From Actinomycetospora callitridis (GTDB taxonomy: Bacteria; Actinomycetota; Actinomycetes; Mycobacteriales; Pseudonocardiaceae), in NCBI RefSeq assembly GCF_028737265.1, contig NZ_JAQZAK010000002.1:744001-808000 (forward strand): a stretch of DNA of 64,000 nucleotides, given 5' to 3'. Under the pieces are notes generated by a model. The model ran no database searches and was not told the DNA's origin. It worked only from the letters and a program-made list of their open reading frames with translations. Position 1 is the first letter of the stretch. Every line of letters begins with the position of its first letter. Both the position numbers and the translations under genes were made by a program. Positions 1 through 8,532 of the stretch are shown here, one piece after another.

Positions 1-435
1 GGCCTGGTCCTCGGGTGCAGCGCCGTCACCGCGGGCGCCGTCACGGTGCTCGCGCTGGCGCCGGTGGGCGGCTGGCGGGGTGTCGCCGGCTGGGTGCTCG
101 CGGTCCTGCTGACGCTCCTGCTCGCCCTGCGCTCGCGCACCTACGCCAACGGCGTCCAGGCCGTCGCCCTGCTCGTCTGCGCGCTGCTCGCGGGCGCGGG
201 GCTGGTCGTCGGCTGGCTGCTCGTCGCCCCGCCGGCCGTCGCGATGCTGGCCGTGCCGGCGGTCGCCCTCGCGGTCGGCGCGGGAGCGTTCGTGCTCGGC
301 GTCGTGGTGCCCCGGCGGCGGTTCTCCCCGGTGGCCCGGCGGGCCGTCGACATCGCGGAGGCCGTCGGGATCGCGGCCGTGCTCCCCGTGGCGCTGGCCG
401 TCATGGACCTCTACACCGCGATGCGGCTCCTGTGA
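1..435 (+). CDS. eccD: EccD-like ESX translocon membrane protein, C-terminal part (5' end outside window)
   Basis: The frame is open from base 1 and ends at 435. The visible 144 residues are almost entirely hydrophobic, with about four membrane helices. They are followed by a basic turn (PRRRFSPVARR) and a last helix ending MDLYTAMRLL. This layout matches the C-terminal end of EccD, the polytopic channel-forming subunit of type VII secretion systems. The mycosin and EccE genes that follow at once support this. Its stop overlaps the start of mycP by 4 nt (GTGA), so the two are translationally coupled. The N-terminal ubiquitin-like domain of EccD would lie upstream of the window and cannot be checked. 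Confidence 0.75.
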   Translation, partial: GLVLGCSAVTAGAVTVLALAPVGGWRGVAGWVLAVLLTLLLALRSRTYANGVQAVALLVCALLAGAGLVVGWLLVAPPAVAMLAVPAVALAVGAGAFVLGVVVPRRRFSPVARRAVDIAEAVGIAAVLPVALAVMDLYTAMRLL

Positions 436-1769
436 CGCGCTCGCTCGCCGGCGCCCTCGTGCTCACCGCGCTCACGGTGCTGCTGGGCGCCGCGCCCGCC
501 GGGGCGACCGATCCCCTCGACGCACCGTCCAGCGCCCCGACGCCCCCCGCGCCGGACCGCGCGGCGCTCGACGCCCTCGACGCCGCCCCGGACGCCGTGC
601 CCGGCGCGCGCCGCGAGGCCCCCTGCCCCTCGCCGACCCCGCCGTCGGGCACCGGGTTCGGCGACCTCCCGCCGGGCCCCGACCCCGCGGACGCCTGGGT
701 GGACGGTCGCGGCGAGGGCCAGCTGGTCGCCGTCGTCGACACCGGCGTCGCCGCCCACCCCCGGCTCGCGGGACGCGTCGTGGACGGCGGCGACTTCGTG
801 GCCGGCGCCTCCGGCCTCGACGACTGCGACGGGCACGGCACCGCGGTGGCCGGGGTGATCGCCGCGAGCCCCGCTCCCGACGACCTGGTGGTGGGCCGGG
901 CGCCCGCCGCCCGCGTCCTCGCCGTCCGCCAGACCAGCGCCTTCTTCGGTGTCGACGGCCGCGCCGGGGTCGGCGACGTCACCAGCCTCGCCCGAGCCGT
1001 CCGGCACGCCGCGGACACCCCGGGGGTCGGGGTGCTCACCCTCGCCCTGACGGCCTGCCGCACGCCCGCCGAGGTCACCGACCCGTCCGACGCGCCCGCC
1101 CTCGGAGCCCTGCGCGCAGCCGTCCGCGACGCGGTCGACCGCGGTGTCGTCGTGGTCGCGGCCGCAGGCAACACCGGCCCGGCCTGCGCCCCGAACACCG
1201 GCGGCCCGGTGCGCAGCGTCCCGGTGCCCGCCTGGTTCGGCGACGACGTGCTCGCCGTGGGCGCGGTCGACGACGCCGGCGCCCCCGACCCGTCGTCGCT
1301 CGCCGGACCCTGGGTCGACCTCGCCGCCCCCGGACGCGAGCCGTCGTCGCTCGCGGCCCGCGGCCCCGGCCTCACCACCACCCTCGGCGCGCCCGACGGC
1401 TCCTCGGGGCCCCTGGTCGGCACGAGCTTCGCCGCCGCGCGGGTCGCCGCAGCGGCCGCGCTGCTGCGTCAGCGCTCCCCCGAGACCCCCGCGCGCGAGA
1501 TCGCCGCCGCGCTCGTGCGCTCCGCGGCCCCGCCGCCCGGGCTGACCCCCGGCGTCCGCGACGACGCCGTCGGCTACGGGGTGCTCGACGCCGCGGCCGC
1601 GGTGCGTGGCGGCCCGCCCCGCACGGGGCCCGAGGTGCGACCCGAGCCGCCGGCGCCCCCGACGGAGGGGCCCGCGACCGGGTGGATCACCGCCGCCGTC
1701 GGAGCCGTCGCCGCCGTCGTCGCGGTGGGCGCCGTCGCGGCCCGCCGCCGGCGGGGTGGTGCGTGGTGA
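432..1769 (+). CDS. mycP: Mycosin, membrane-anchored subtilisin-like protease of the ESX system
   Basis: A 445-aa S8 serine protease. The GTG start at 432 overlaps the eccD stop and opens a signal peptide (residues 1-25, ending AAPAGA). The catalytic triad is complete: Asp103 in VAVVDTG, His135 in DGHGTAVAG and Ser332 in GTSFAAA. Cysteines at 65 and 132 fit the extracytoplasmic disulfides of mycosins. A Pro-rich linker precedes a C-terminal membrane helix (about 417-435) and a short Arg-rich cytoplasmic end, so the protease faces outward. Mycosins stabilise the ESX complex and process some substrates. The frame stays open upstream to position 15, but that stretch is Arg-rich shadow inside eccD and was excluded. 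Confidence 0.92.
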   Translation: MTRSLAGALVLTALTVLLGAAPAGATDPLDAPSSAPTPPAPDRAALDALDAAPDAVPGARREAPCPSPTPPSGTGFGDLPPGPDPADAWVDGRGEGQLVAVVDTGVAAHPRLAGRVVDGGDFVAGASGLDDCDGHGTAVAGVIAASPAPDDLVVGRAPAARVLAVRQTSAFFGVDGRAGVGDVTSLARAVRHAADTPGVGVLTLALTACRTPAEVTDPSDAPALGALRAAVRDAVDRGVVVVAAAGNTGPACAPNTGGPVRSVPVPAWFGDDVLAVGAVDDAGAPDPSSLAGPWVDLAAPGREPSSLAARGPGLTTTLGAPDGSSGPLVGTSFAAARVAAAAALLRQRSPETPAREIAAALVRSAAPPPGLTPGVRDDAVGYGVLDAAAAVRGGPPRTGPEVRPEPPAPPTEGPATGWITAAVGAVAAVVAVGAVAARRRRGGAW

Positions 1770-2998
1770 GCCTCGTCGTCACCCCGTCCCGTCCGGCGCC
1801 GCCGGTGTCGCGCCGGCCGTCCGGGCCCTGCCTCGGGGCCGTCCCGCTCGCCGGCGTGGTGGTGGTCGAGGTCGGGCTCGCCCTCGCTGTGGCGCTCGTC
1901 GCCCTCGACCCCGGGCTGCTGCCGCTCGCCGGGGTCGTCCTGTCCGCCGCGCTCCTCGTCGGGCTGCTGCGGGTGCGCGGGCGCCGGCTCGTCGTGTGGA
2001 TCGGGCTGGCGCTGCGCTACCGCCTCCGGGCCCGCGAGCGCGAGTCCGAGCCGCTCGATCCCGACGCCGACCCCCGCCTGCGGACGCTGCGCCTGCTCAC
2101 CGGCGACCTCACCGTGGCGCGCACGCGCGACCACGACGGCCGCGAGGTGGGGATGCTCGGGCACGGCGGCGGCTGGAGTGCCGTGCTCGCGCTCGACCCG
2201 ACCTCCGCCGACGGTGCGCCCGGCCTCGTCGCGGGCGACGCCTCGTCGGGCACCGCGACGTTCCCGCTGGCGGCGCTCGCCGGCTGCCTGGCCGACCGGG
2301 GCGTGGTGCTCGACGCCGTGAGCGCGCTCTGGCACTGCCGCCCGGTCGCCGAGGACACCCCGGCCGCCGCCGCGTACCGCGAGGTCCTCGGCGCCCTGCC
2401 GCCGCTCGCGCGCCGCGACGCGTGGCTCGTCGTGCGCCTCGACCCGGCGCGCTGCCCCGACGCGGTCGCCGAGCGCGGCGGCGGGGTCGCCGGGGCGCAC
2501 CGGGCGGTGGTCGGGGCGCTCGCGCGAATCGGGCGGGTGCTCGCCGAGCACGGCACCGCGGTCCGCCCGCTCGGGGTCGACGAGGTCCTGGAAGCCGGCC
2601 TCGAGGTCTCCGACACCCCGGGCGAGCCGGGACGACTCCGGGAGCACTGGCGCGCGGTGGTCGTCGGCGAGGTCGGGCACGCGGCGCACGCCGTGACGCG
2701 CTGGCCCGATGCGGACTCCCCGGAGCGCCTGACCGCCCTCACGGCCACGGCCGCGCGCACCTGCACGCTCGCCCTGACCCTCGAGCCCGACCCGCGAGCC
2801 GACCGGGACGGGGACGCGCCGGCGACCGTCGGGCTGCGCGGCACCGTGCGCCTCACCGCCGACACCCCGGACGCGCTCGAGGAGGCCGGCCGCGAGCTGG
2901 TCGCCCGCGGGCACGCCCTCGGGATGACCCTCGACCCTCTCGACGGCCAGCACGCCGCCGGGCTCGCCGCGACGCTCCCGCTCGGGGTGGCGCCGTGA
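1766..2998 (+). CDS. eccE: EccE-like ESX membrane component
   Basis: A 410-aa protein starting at GTG 1766, which overlaps the mycP stop by 4 nt. Two hydrophobic helices lie at about residues 22-70, followed by a basic segment and a soluble domain of about 340 residues. The fold order (two N-terminal helices, then a large soluble part) and the position directly after mycP match EccE, the peripheral subunit of the ESX membrane complex. EccE sequences are poorly conserved, so the call rests on topology and neighbourhood. A transmembrane ESX accessory protein of another family is the alternative. Confidence 0.65.
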   Translation: MSLVVTPSRPAPPVSRRPSGPCLGAVPLAGVVVVEVGLALAVALVALDPGLLPLAGVVLSAALLVGLLRVRGRRLVVWIGLALRYRLRARERESEPLDPDADPRLRTLRLLTGDLTVARTRDHDGREVGMLGHGGGWSAVLALDPTSADGAPGLVAGDASSGTATFPLAALAGCLADRGVVLDAVSALWHCRPVAEDTPAAAAYREVLGALPPLARRDAWLVVRLDPARCPDAVAERGGGVAGAHRAVVGALARIGRVLAEHGTAVRPLGVDEVLEAGLEVSDTPGEPGRLREHWRAVVVGEVGHAAHAVTRWPDADSPERLTALTATAARTCTLALTLEPDPRADRDGDAPATVGLRGTVRLTADTPDALEEAGRELVARGHALGMTLDPLDGQHAAGLAATLPLGVAP

Positions 2999-3750
2999 CG
3001 ACGCCCGGCGCCGCGGGCCGCGTCGCCCCCACCCGCGCCGACCCGGAGCTCGCGCCGACGTTCTCGGTGCCGCCGGAGATGCTCGACGCCCTCGGACCGC
3101 CCGTGCGCCCGGCGGGCGTCGTCCTGGGCGCCGACACGGACGGCGAGCCGGTCGCGGTCACCCTCGTGCGCCCCGCCCCCACCCGCGTCGTCCTCCTCGG
3201 CGGGCTCTACCTCGCCCGCCAGGTCACGCTGCGCGCGGTCGGCACCGGTACGCACGCGGTGATCGTCACCGGACGGCCGCCGGTGTGGGACGCGGTCCGG
3301 CGCGCGGGCGAGGTGCCCGGCGCTGGGTCCCCTGACACCGACGACCCCGCCGACCCCGCCGCTCCCGTCCGCGTGGTGCGCGAGCCCCCGGCCGACCTCG
3401 CCGCCGGGGGCGAGCCCCTGCTCGTCGTCTACGACCGGGGCGCGACGGCACGCGGCCCCGCCCCGGCACGGCGTCCGCGGCAGACGACGCTCGTCGTGCT
3501 GCCCTCGCTCGTGCCCGCGGTGTCCGACCTGGCCGACGACGCCGACCTCGTCCTCATCCAGCGCCTGCCCCCGCACGAGGCCGAGCTCGCCGGACGGCTG
3601 TGGCGACTCACGCCCGCGATGACCGAGACCCTGCGGACCCTCCCCGACCGCGGGATCGTGGTGCTCGGGCGCAACCTCTGGCGTCGGGTCGACCTCGTCA
3701 CCGGCCCGCGCGAGACCGCGATCCTGGGCCCGGTGCGCCGGGGGGACTAG
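2995..3750 (+). CDS. Unrecognised 251-aa ESX-linked soluble protein
   Basis: Starts at GTG 2995, overlapping the eccE stop by 4 nt, so it is translated with the ESX genes. It has no signal peptide or membrane helix. Residues 1-100 look like a compact beta/alpha domain (VVLGADTDGEPVAVTL, TRVVLLGGLYLARQV). A variable Asp/Pro-rich loop lies around 105-125. The C-terminal half continues with alternating hydrophobic strands (LLVVYDRG, TLVVLPSL, DLVLIQRL, GIVVLGRNLWRRVDLVTGP). I do not recognise the family. The coupled position suggests a cytosolic accessory subunit of the ESX apparatus, which is inference from context only. Confidence 0.7.
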   Translation: MTTPGAAGRVAPTRADPELAPTFSVPPEMLDALGPPVRPAGVVLGADTDGEPVAVTLVRPAPTRVVLLGGLYLARQVTLRAVGTGTHAVIVTGRPPVWDAVRRAGEVPGAGSPDTDDPADPAAPVRVVREPPADLAAGGEPLLVVYDRGATARGPAPARRPRQTTLVVLPSLVPAVSDLADDADLVLIQRLPPHEAELAGRLWRLTPAMTETLRTLPDRGIVVLGRNLWRRVDLVTGPRETAILGPVRRGD

Positions 3751-3766
3751 CCGGCGAGGAGACACG

Positions 3767-4081
3767 ATGGACGACACGTTCACCCCGGTCCTGGCCGTCG
3801 CGGACCTGCCCGAGGGCGCGATGACCGCGGTCATGGTCGGCGGTCGGCGGGTGCTGCTGGTCCGCGTCGACGGCGGGGTCCGCGCGTACGACAACCGCTG
3901 CCCGCACCGGGCCTGGCCGCTCGAGCGGGGCACGCTCGCCGCCGGCGTCCTCACCTGCGCGAACCACCGCTACACGTTCGACGTGGCCACCGGCCGCGGG
4001 ATCGAACCCGGCGACTGCCACCTGGTCGCGCTGCCCTGCCGCGTCGAGAGCGGAACCGTCGAGGTGGCGGCCGGGGGCTGA
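3767..4081 (+). CDS. Small Rieske [2Fe-2S] protein
   Basis: A 104-aa Rieske domain. Cluster ligands are Cys45 and His47 in CPHRAWPLE and Cys64 and His67 in CANHRYTFD, the standard CxH...CxxH pattern. It has no membrane anchor, so it is a soluble electron-transfer protein like the small Rieske ferredoxins of oxygenases. No oxygenase gene is nearby. A GAGGAG ribosome site lies 6-7 nt before the ATG. It follows the ESX gene by 16 nt and could be read from the same transcript. The electron partner is unknown. Confidence 0.85.
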   Translation: MDDTFTPVLAVADLPEGAMTAVMVGGRRVLLVRVDGGVRAYDNRCPHRAWPLERGTLAAGVLTCANHRYTFDVATGRGIEPGDCHLVALPCRVESGTVEVAAGG

Positions 4082-4088
4082 CCGGCCC

Positions 4089-4119
4089 TTGACCTCGACC
4101 ACCCTCGAGGTCGGACGCT
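4089..4119 (+). promoter_or_regulatory. MerR-type promoter/operator for the VOC gene
   Basis: A -35 element TTGACC (4089-4094) and a weak -10 GACGCT (4114-4119) are 19 bp apart, longer than the usual 17. A perfect 8-bp palindrome (GACCTCGA 4091-4098 / TCGAGGTC 4105-4112) fills the spacer. This over-long spacer carrying a dyad is the hallmark of promoters activated by MerR/SoxR-type regulators. The ATG at 4127 lies 7 nt after the -10, so transcript and reading frame probably start together. No MerR gene is visible in the window. Confidence 0.6.
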
Positions 4120-4126
4120 CGAGGGC

Positions 4127-4504
4127 ATGCCCATCGAGCTGAACCACACCATCGTCGAGACCCGGGACCAGGACGCCGGCGCGACCTGGCTCGCCGAGGT
4201 CCTCGGCCTGCCCGCACCCACCCGCTTCGGGCCGTTCACGGTCGTCGAGGTCGCCCACGGCACGAGCCTGGACTTCATGGACGTCGACGACCCGCACCCG
4301 CAGCACTACGCGTTCCTCGTCCCCGACGACGAGTTCGCGGTCATCGCCGCCCGCCTGCGGGACCGGGGCGTGCCCACCTACGCCGACCCCGGCCACCGGC
4401 GGTCGGGATACAACACCAACGACGGCGGCCAGGGCGCCTACTTCGAGTCCCCCGAGGGCCACAACCTCGAGATCCTCACCCGGCCCTACGGCAGCGGGGG
4501 CTGA
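4127..4504 (+). CDS. VOC-family (glyoxalase/bleomycin-resistance fold) protein
   Basis: 125 aa with the paired beta-alpha-beta-beta-beta modules of the vicinal oxygen chelate family. Likely metal ligands are His7 (ELNHTIV), His60 (HYAFLV) and Glu115 (HNLEILTRP). Members include glyoxalase I, extradiol dioxygenases and resistance proteins, and the substrate cannot be told here. There is no Shine-Dalgarno at a workable distance (GAGGG ends 1 nt before the ATG), which fits leaderless translation from the MerR-type promoter directly upstream. It is convergent with truA. A redox- or electrophile-responsive role is inferred from the promoter type. Confidence 0.82.
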   Translation: MPIELNHTIVETRDQDAGATWLAEVLGLPAPTRFGPFTVVEVAHGTSLDFMDVDDPHPQHYAFLVPDDEFAVIAARLRDRGVPTYADPGHRRSGYNTNDGGQGAYFESPEGHNLEILTRPYGSGG

Positions 4505-4586
4505 TCCGCCGGATCGAGTGCGTGGCGTGACGGACGCTCGACGTCAGCATCGGGGGAGCACGCCGACAGGGGCACGCCGCTGACAC

Positions 4587-5399
4587 TCACACCTCGTCCC
4601 GACGCCGCCGCGTCCGCGCGGCGCGGTCCGCGAGGTCCGCGGCGTCCGGGTAGTCGACCCCGGTCAGCCGCAGCCCCCGCGCGGCGACGACGGTGACCTC
4701 GCTCGACCGCGCGCGCGCCGCGAGCAGCGCCGCGGGCCACTCGACGGGCCGGCGGCCCTCGCCCACGGCCAGCAGCGCGCCCACGACGGACCGGACCATC
4801 GAGTGGCAGAACGCGTCGGCGCTCAGCCGGGCGACGAGGACGTCGGGCTCGCCCGGCTCCGCGTCCCAGCGCAGGTGCTGCAGCTCGCGCACAGTGGTGG
4901 CGCCGGCGCGGGGACGGCAGTAGGCCGCGAAGTCGTGCTCGCCGAGCATGGCCGCACCGGCCGCGTTCATCGCGTCGACGTCGAGGGGTCGTGGCCAGCG
5001 CAGCGTGTCGCGCGCGCGCAGCGGCTCGGGTCCCCACGGGGCGGTGCTGACGCGGTAGGCGTAGTGGCGGCGCATCGCGGAGAACCGCGCGTCGAATCCC
5101 TCCGGGGCAGGCGTCACCGCGCGCACCCGGACGTCGGGCGGCAGCATCCGCGCCAACCGGCCGATGAGCCCGGGATGCGGCTCGATCTCCGCGGGCAGGT
5201 CGACGTGGCAGACCTGCGCGTCGGCGTGCACGCCGGCGTCGGTGCGCCCGGCGACGGTCAGCGCCACCGGCACCCGCCAGATCGTGGCGAGGGTGTCCTC
5301 GAGGACGCCCTGCACCGTGCGCAGCCCGGGCTGCCGGGCCCACCCCGAGAAGTCGGTGCCGTCGTAGGCCAGGTCCAGGCGGAACCGACGTACAGACAC
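4587..5399 (-). CDS. truA: tRNA pseudouridine(38-40) synthase TruA
   Basis: 270 aa, normal for the family. The catalytic aspartate is Asp54 in GRTDAGVHA, and the N-terminal [12 protein letters not shown] is a TruA signature. It isomerises uridines 38-40 in the anticodon arm of many tRNAs. It is the last gene of the rpoA-rplQ unit, as in other actinobacteria. The GTG start at 5399 lies at the edge of a 12-bp hairpin (5399-5436), so its expression may be weakened by termination or start occlusion. The tail ends in an Arg/Asp/Glu-rich segment. Confidence 0.95.
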   Translation of the reverse strand: MSVRRFRLDLAYDGTDFSGWARQPGLRTVQGVLEDTLATIWRVPVALTVAGRTDAGVHADAQVCHVDLPAEIEPHPGLIGRLARMLPPDVRVRAVTPAPEGFDARFSAMRRHYAYRVSTAPWGPEPLRARDTLRWPRPLDVDAMNAAGAAMLGEHDFAAYCRPRAGATTVRELQHLRWDAEPGEPDVLVARLSADAFCHSMVRSVVGALLAVGEGRRPVEWPAALLAARARSSEVTVVAARGLRLTGVDYPDAADLADRAARTRRRRDEV

Positions 5400-5436
5400 C
5401 GCGAGCCCGCCCCCGGGATCGGGAGCGGGCTCGCGG
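5399..5436 (-). terminator. Hairpin between rplQ and truA
   Basis: A perfect 12-bp stem (5399-5410 with 5425-5436; core GCGAGCCCGC / GCGGGCTCGC) with a 14-nt loop lies directly after rplQ on the minus strand. No T-run follows, as is common in high-GC actinobacteria. It touches the truA start codon, so it may act as a partial terminator for the ribosomal operon and a brake on truA. Confidence 0.6.
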
Positions 5437-5449
5437 GTGGTGCTGTCGG

Positions 5450-6202
5450 TCAGGACTTGTCGTCCGTCGCGCCGTCCGTGGTCGCCGACGAGTCGGCGTC
5501 CTCGGACGTGTCGAGGCCGGCGCTGGTCGCGGAGTTGTCGGCCATGCCCTCCGGGACCTCGGTGGCCTCCCCGTCAGTGACATCGCCGTCGGTGACATCG
5601 CCGTCGGTGGTCGCCGACGAGTCAGCGTCCTCCGTGACGGTGTCGTCCGCGGTGTCCTCCGTGACGGTGTCGGCCGCGTCGGTCGGCTCGGCCGGCTCCG
5701 GCGAGGCGTCGCTCTCGGCCGCCGCGATGGTGGCCGCCGTGGCGGCGGCACCGGTCGCGGTGTCACCGACCTCGGCGCCCGGGCCCGACGGGGACGTCGG
5801 CGGGGCGGCCACGCGGGTGGCCTGCGAGGCCTCGGCGCTCGCGGTCCGCTCGTTCACCAGCTCGATGACCGCCATCTGCGCGTTGTCGCCCTTGCGCGGC
5901 AACGTCTTCACGATGCGCGTGTAGCCACCGGGCCGGTCGGCGAAGAACGGGCCGATCTCGGCGAGCAGGCGGTGCACGACGTCCTTGTCCCGGATCTGCT
6001 CCTGGATGAGACGCCGGTTGTGCAGGTCGCCCTTCTTGGCCTTGGTGATCAGCCGCTCCGCGTACGGACGCAGCCGGTCGGCCTTGGCGCGCGTGGTGTG
6101 GATGCGCCCGTGGGTGAAGAGCGACGTGGCCAGGTTGGCCAGCATCAGCTTCTGGTGGTCGGGGGAACCCCCGAGCCGCGGGCCCTTGCTGGGCTGGGGC
6201 AT
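5450..6202 (-). CDS. rplQ: 50S ribosomal protein L17 with long acidic C-terminal tail
   Basis: 250 aa. Residues 1 to about 120 are a normal L17 core ([35 protein letters not shown]), which sits near the peptide exit tunnel. The remaining 130 residues are an acidic Ala/Thr/Asp/Glu tail with internal repeats: [11 protein letters not shown] occurs twice, DVTDG is in tandem and TEDT motifs recur. The repeats are also clear in DNA (near-identical copies at about 5480-5503 and 5609-5633). Some actinobacterial L17 proteins carry tails, but this one doubles the protein. Its role is unknown. Confidence 0.95.
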   Translation of the reverse strand: MPQPSKGPRLGGSPDHQKLMLANLATSLFTHGRIHTTRAKADRLRPYAERLITKAKKGDLHNRRLIQEQIRDKDVVHRLLAEIGPFFADRPGGYTRIVKTLPRKGDNAQMAVIELVNERTASAEASQATRVAAPPTSPSGPGAEVGDTATGAAATAATIAAAESDASPEPAEPTDAADTVTEDTADDTVTEDADSSATTDGDVTDGDVTDGEATEVPEGMADNSATSAGLDTSEDADSSATTDGATDDKS

Positions 6203-6231
6203 GTCGAATGCTCCTGTCTCGTGACGCCTTT

Positions 6232-6261
6232 CCTCCCCGGCCCGCGTACGGACCGGGGAGG
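6232..6261 (-). terminator. Intergenic hairpin between rpoA and rplQ
   Basis: A perfect 9-bp stem, CCTCCCCGG (6232-6240) with CCGGGGAGG (6253-6261), and a 12-nt loop. No T-run follows. It more likely acts in mRNA processing or attenuation than as a full stop, since rplQ must be read from upstream. Confidence 0.4.
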
Positions 6262-6288
6262 GGGCAGCACGTCAGAGTTGGTGGGGTG

Positions 6289-7362
6289 CTAGAGCTGCTC
6301 GGTCTCGGCGTAGTCCTGGCCGTCGTCCTCCGAGGCCCCGTAGCCGCCGAAGCCGCCGTCGGAGCCGTAGGACTCGAAGCCCTCCGAGGGGTAGTCCGCC
6401 GCGGCGGCGGACGGGTCGAACCCGGGCGGGCTGTCCTTGAGCGCGAGGCCCAGCCCGGCCAGCTTCATCTTGACCTCGTCGATGGACTTTGCACCGAAGT
6501 TGCGGATGTCCAGGAGGTCGGCCTCCGAGCGGCCGACGAGCTCGCCGACCGTGTGGATGCCCTCCCGCTTGAGGCAGTTGTAGGACCGGACCGTGAGGTC
6601 GAGGTCCTCGATGGGCATCGCGAACGCGGCGATCGAGTCGGCCTCGGCCGGCGAGGGCCCGATCTCGATGCCCTCGGCGTCGACGTTGAGCTCACGGGCC
6701 AGCCCGAAGAGCTCGACGAGGGTGCGCCCGGCGGACGCGATCGCGTCGCGCGGGGTCATCGACGGCTTGGTCTCGACGTCGAGGATCAGCTTGTCGAAGT
6801 CGGTGCGCTGCTCGACGCGGGTCGCCTCGACCTTGTAGCTGACCTTGAGCACCGGCGAGTAGATCGAGTCGACCGGGATGCGGCCGATCTCGGCGCCGGA
6901 CGCCTTGTTCTGCGCGGCCGGGACGTACCCGCGACCACGCTCGACGACGAGCTCGACCTCGAGGCGGCCCTGGTCGTTCAGGGTCGCGATGTGGAGGTCG
7001 GGGTTGTGCACGGTCACGCCGGCCGGCGGGACGATGTCGCCCGCCGTCACGGTGCCGGGGCCCTGCTTGCGCAGGTACATCGTGGCCGGCTCGTCCTCCT
7101 CGGAGCTCACGACGAGCTCCTTGAGGTTCAGGATGATGTCGGTGACGTCCTCCTTCACCCCCGGGACGGTGGTGAACTCGTGGAGGACACCGTCGACGCG
7201 GATGCTGGTCACGGCCGCGCCCGGGATGGACGACAGCAGGGTGCGACGCAGCGAGTTGCCGAGGGTGTAGCCGAAGCCCGGCTCCAGCGGCTCGATGACG
7301 AACCGGGAACGGGTGTCGTCGATGGCGTCCTCGGACAGTGCGGGACGCTGAGAGATCAGCAC
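6289..7362 (-). CDS. rpoA: DNA-directed RNA polymerase subunit alpha
   Basis: 357 aa. The N-terminal dimerisation domain ([21 protein letters not shown]) and the C-terminal DNA/activator-binding domain (LNLTVRSYN-like [28 protein letters not shown]) are both intact. A Gly/Tyr/Asp/Glu-rich tail of about 35 residues follows the C-terminal domain. The start is GTG at 7362, with GGAAAGG about 7 nt upstream. It lies downstream of rpsD, the usual rpsM-rpsK-rpsD-rpoA-rplQ order. Confidence 0.97.
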   Translation of the reverse strand: MLISQRPALSEDAIDDTRSRFVIEPLEPGFGYTLGNSLRRTLLSSIPGAAVTSIRVDGVLHEFTTVPGVKEDVTDIILNLKELVVSSEEDEPATMYLRKQGPGTVTAGDIVPPAGVTVHNPDLHIATLNDQGRLEVELVVERGRGYVPAAQNKASGAEIGRIPVDSIYSPVLKVSYKVEATRVEQRTDFDKLILDVETKPSMTPRDAIASAGRTLVELFGLARELNVDAEGIEIGPSPAEADSIAAFAMPIEDLDLTVRSYNCLKREGIHTVGELVGRSEADLLDIRNFGAKSIDEVKMKLAGLGLALKDSPPGFDPSAAAADYPSEGFESYGSDGGFGGYGASEDDGQDYAETEQL

Positions 7363-7412
7363 GTGCGAAACCTTTCCGATGCGGCGTCCGCTATTTGACG
7401 CCGAACGTGAGA

Positions 7413-7442
7413 CCCGGCCCGGGCACGATCGCCCGGGCCGGG
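7413..7442 (-). terminator. Strong hairpin between rpsD and rpoA
   Basis: A perfect 12-bp all-GC stem (CCCGGCCCGGGC 7413-7424 / GCCCGGGCCGGG 7431-7442) with a 6-nt loop lies in the 102-nt rpsD-rpoA gap. It may be an attenuator or RNase processing site that sets the ratio of ribosomal protein to polymerase subunit. Confidence 0.55.
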
Positions 7443-7464
7443 GGTCTTGCGTACTTCCGTGGGC

Positions 7465-8070
7465 CTACTTCGAGTAGAACTCGACGATCAGCTGCTCCGA
7501 GACCGGCGTGTCGATCTGCGTCCGCTCCGGGAGGGAGTGGACGAAGATGCGCAGCGAGTCGGGAACGACCTGGAGCCAGCCCGGGACGGGCCGCTCGCCG
7601 AAGTTCTCCTTCGCCACCACGAGGGGCAGCATGTTCCGGGACTTGTCCCGGATGTCGATGATGTCGTACTGCGTCACCCGGTAGCTGGGGACGTCGACCT
7701 TCTGGCCGTTGACCAGGAAGTGGCCGTGGCCCACGAGCTGGCGGGCCTGACGACGGGTCTGCGCGATCCCGGCGCGGTAGACCACCGAGTCGAGACGCGA
7801 CTCGAGGAGCTTGAGGAACTCGTCGCCGGTCTTGCCCTCGCGACGATTCGCCTCCTCGTAGTACTTGCGCATCTGCTTCTCGAGCAGGCCGTAGGTGAAG
7901 CGGGCCTTCTGCTTCTCCTGCAGCTGCAGCAGGTACTCGGACTCCTTGATGCGGATCCGGCCGTGCTGACCCGGGGGGTACGGGCGGCGCTCGAAGGACT
8001 TGTCGCCGCCGATCAGGTCGACCTTCAGGCGGCGGGACTTGCGGGTGGCTGGTCCTGTGTAGCGAGCCAT
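7465..8070 (-). CDS. rpsD: 30S ribosomal protein S4
   Basis: 201 aa, standard length. It starts MARYTGPATRKSRRL and carries the S4 RNA-binding domain in the second half (SRLDSVVYRAGIAQTRRQAR, VGHGHFLVNGQKVDVPSY). S4 is a primary 16S rRNA binder that starts assembly of the 30S body. In many bacteria it represses its own operon; no S4-binding pseudoknot was identified here. Confidence 0.98.
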   Translation of the reverse strand: MARYTGPATRKSRRLKVDLIGGDKSFERRPYPPGQHGRIRIKESEYLLQLQEKQKARFTYGLLEKQMRKYYEEANRREGKTGDEFLKLLESRLDSVVYRAGIAQTRRQARQLVGHGHFLVNGQKVDVPSYRVTQYDIIDIRDKSRNMLPLVVAKENFGERPVPGWLQVVPDSLRIFVHSLPERTQIDTPVSEQLIVEFYSK

Positions 8071-8089
8071 CGTGTGTCTCCTCTCCGCC

Positions 8090-8500
8090 CTAGACCCGGC
8101 GACGCTTCGGCGGGCGGCAACCGTTGTGCGGCTGCGGGGTGACGTCGGAAATCGTGCCGACCTCGAGGCCGGCCGCCTGCAGCGACCGGATCGCGGTCTC
8201 GCGGCCCGAGCCCGGGCCCTTCACGAAGACGTCGACCTTCTTCATCCCGTGCTCCGCGGCCTTGCGGGCGCAGTTCTCGGCGGCCATCTGCGCGGCGAAC
8301 GGCGTCGACTTGCGCGAGCCCTTGAAGCCCACGTGTCCGGCCGAGGCCCAGCTGATGACGTTGCCGGTCGGGTCGGTGATGGAGACGATCGTGTTGTTGA
8401 ACGTGCTCTTGATGTGCGCGTGCCCGTGGGAGACGTTCTTCTTCTCCCGACGACGGACCTTCTTGGCCCCGGCCGCGCCCTGGCGAGTCCTGGGTGGCAT
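8090..8500 (-). CDS. rpsK: 30S ribosomal protein S11
   Basis: 136 aa, full length. It starts with the basic tail [21 protein letters not shown], followed by the S11 core ([37 protein letters not shown]). It lines the platform of the 30S subunit near the mRNA exit. It sits between rpsM and rpsD with short gaps. Confidence 0.98.
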   Translation of the reverse strand: MPPRTRQGAAGAKKVRRREKKNVSHGHAHIKSTFNNTIVSITDPTGNVISWASAGHVGFKGSRKSTPFAAQMAAENCARKAAEHGMKKVDVFVKGPGSGRETAIRSLQAAGLEVGTISDVTPQPHNGCRPPKRRRV

Positions 8501-8532
8501 CTAGCTCTTCTCCTGATCGAGGGGGGCCTGCA

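Noticed and set aside
15..431. Upstream extension of mycP
   Set aside because: It is Arg/Gly-rich shadow of eccD; the signal peptide begins at 432.
4505..4586. Possible terminator between the VOC gene and truA
   Set aside because: Only a short GATCCG/CGGATC dyad is present, too weak to call.
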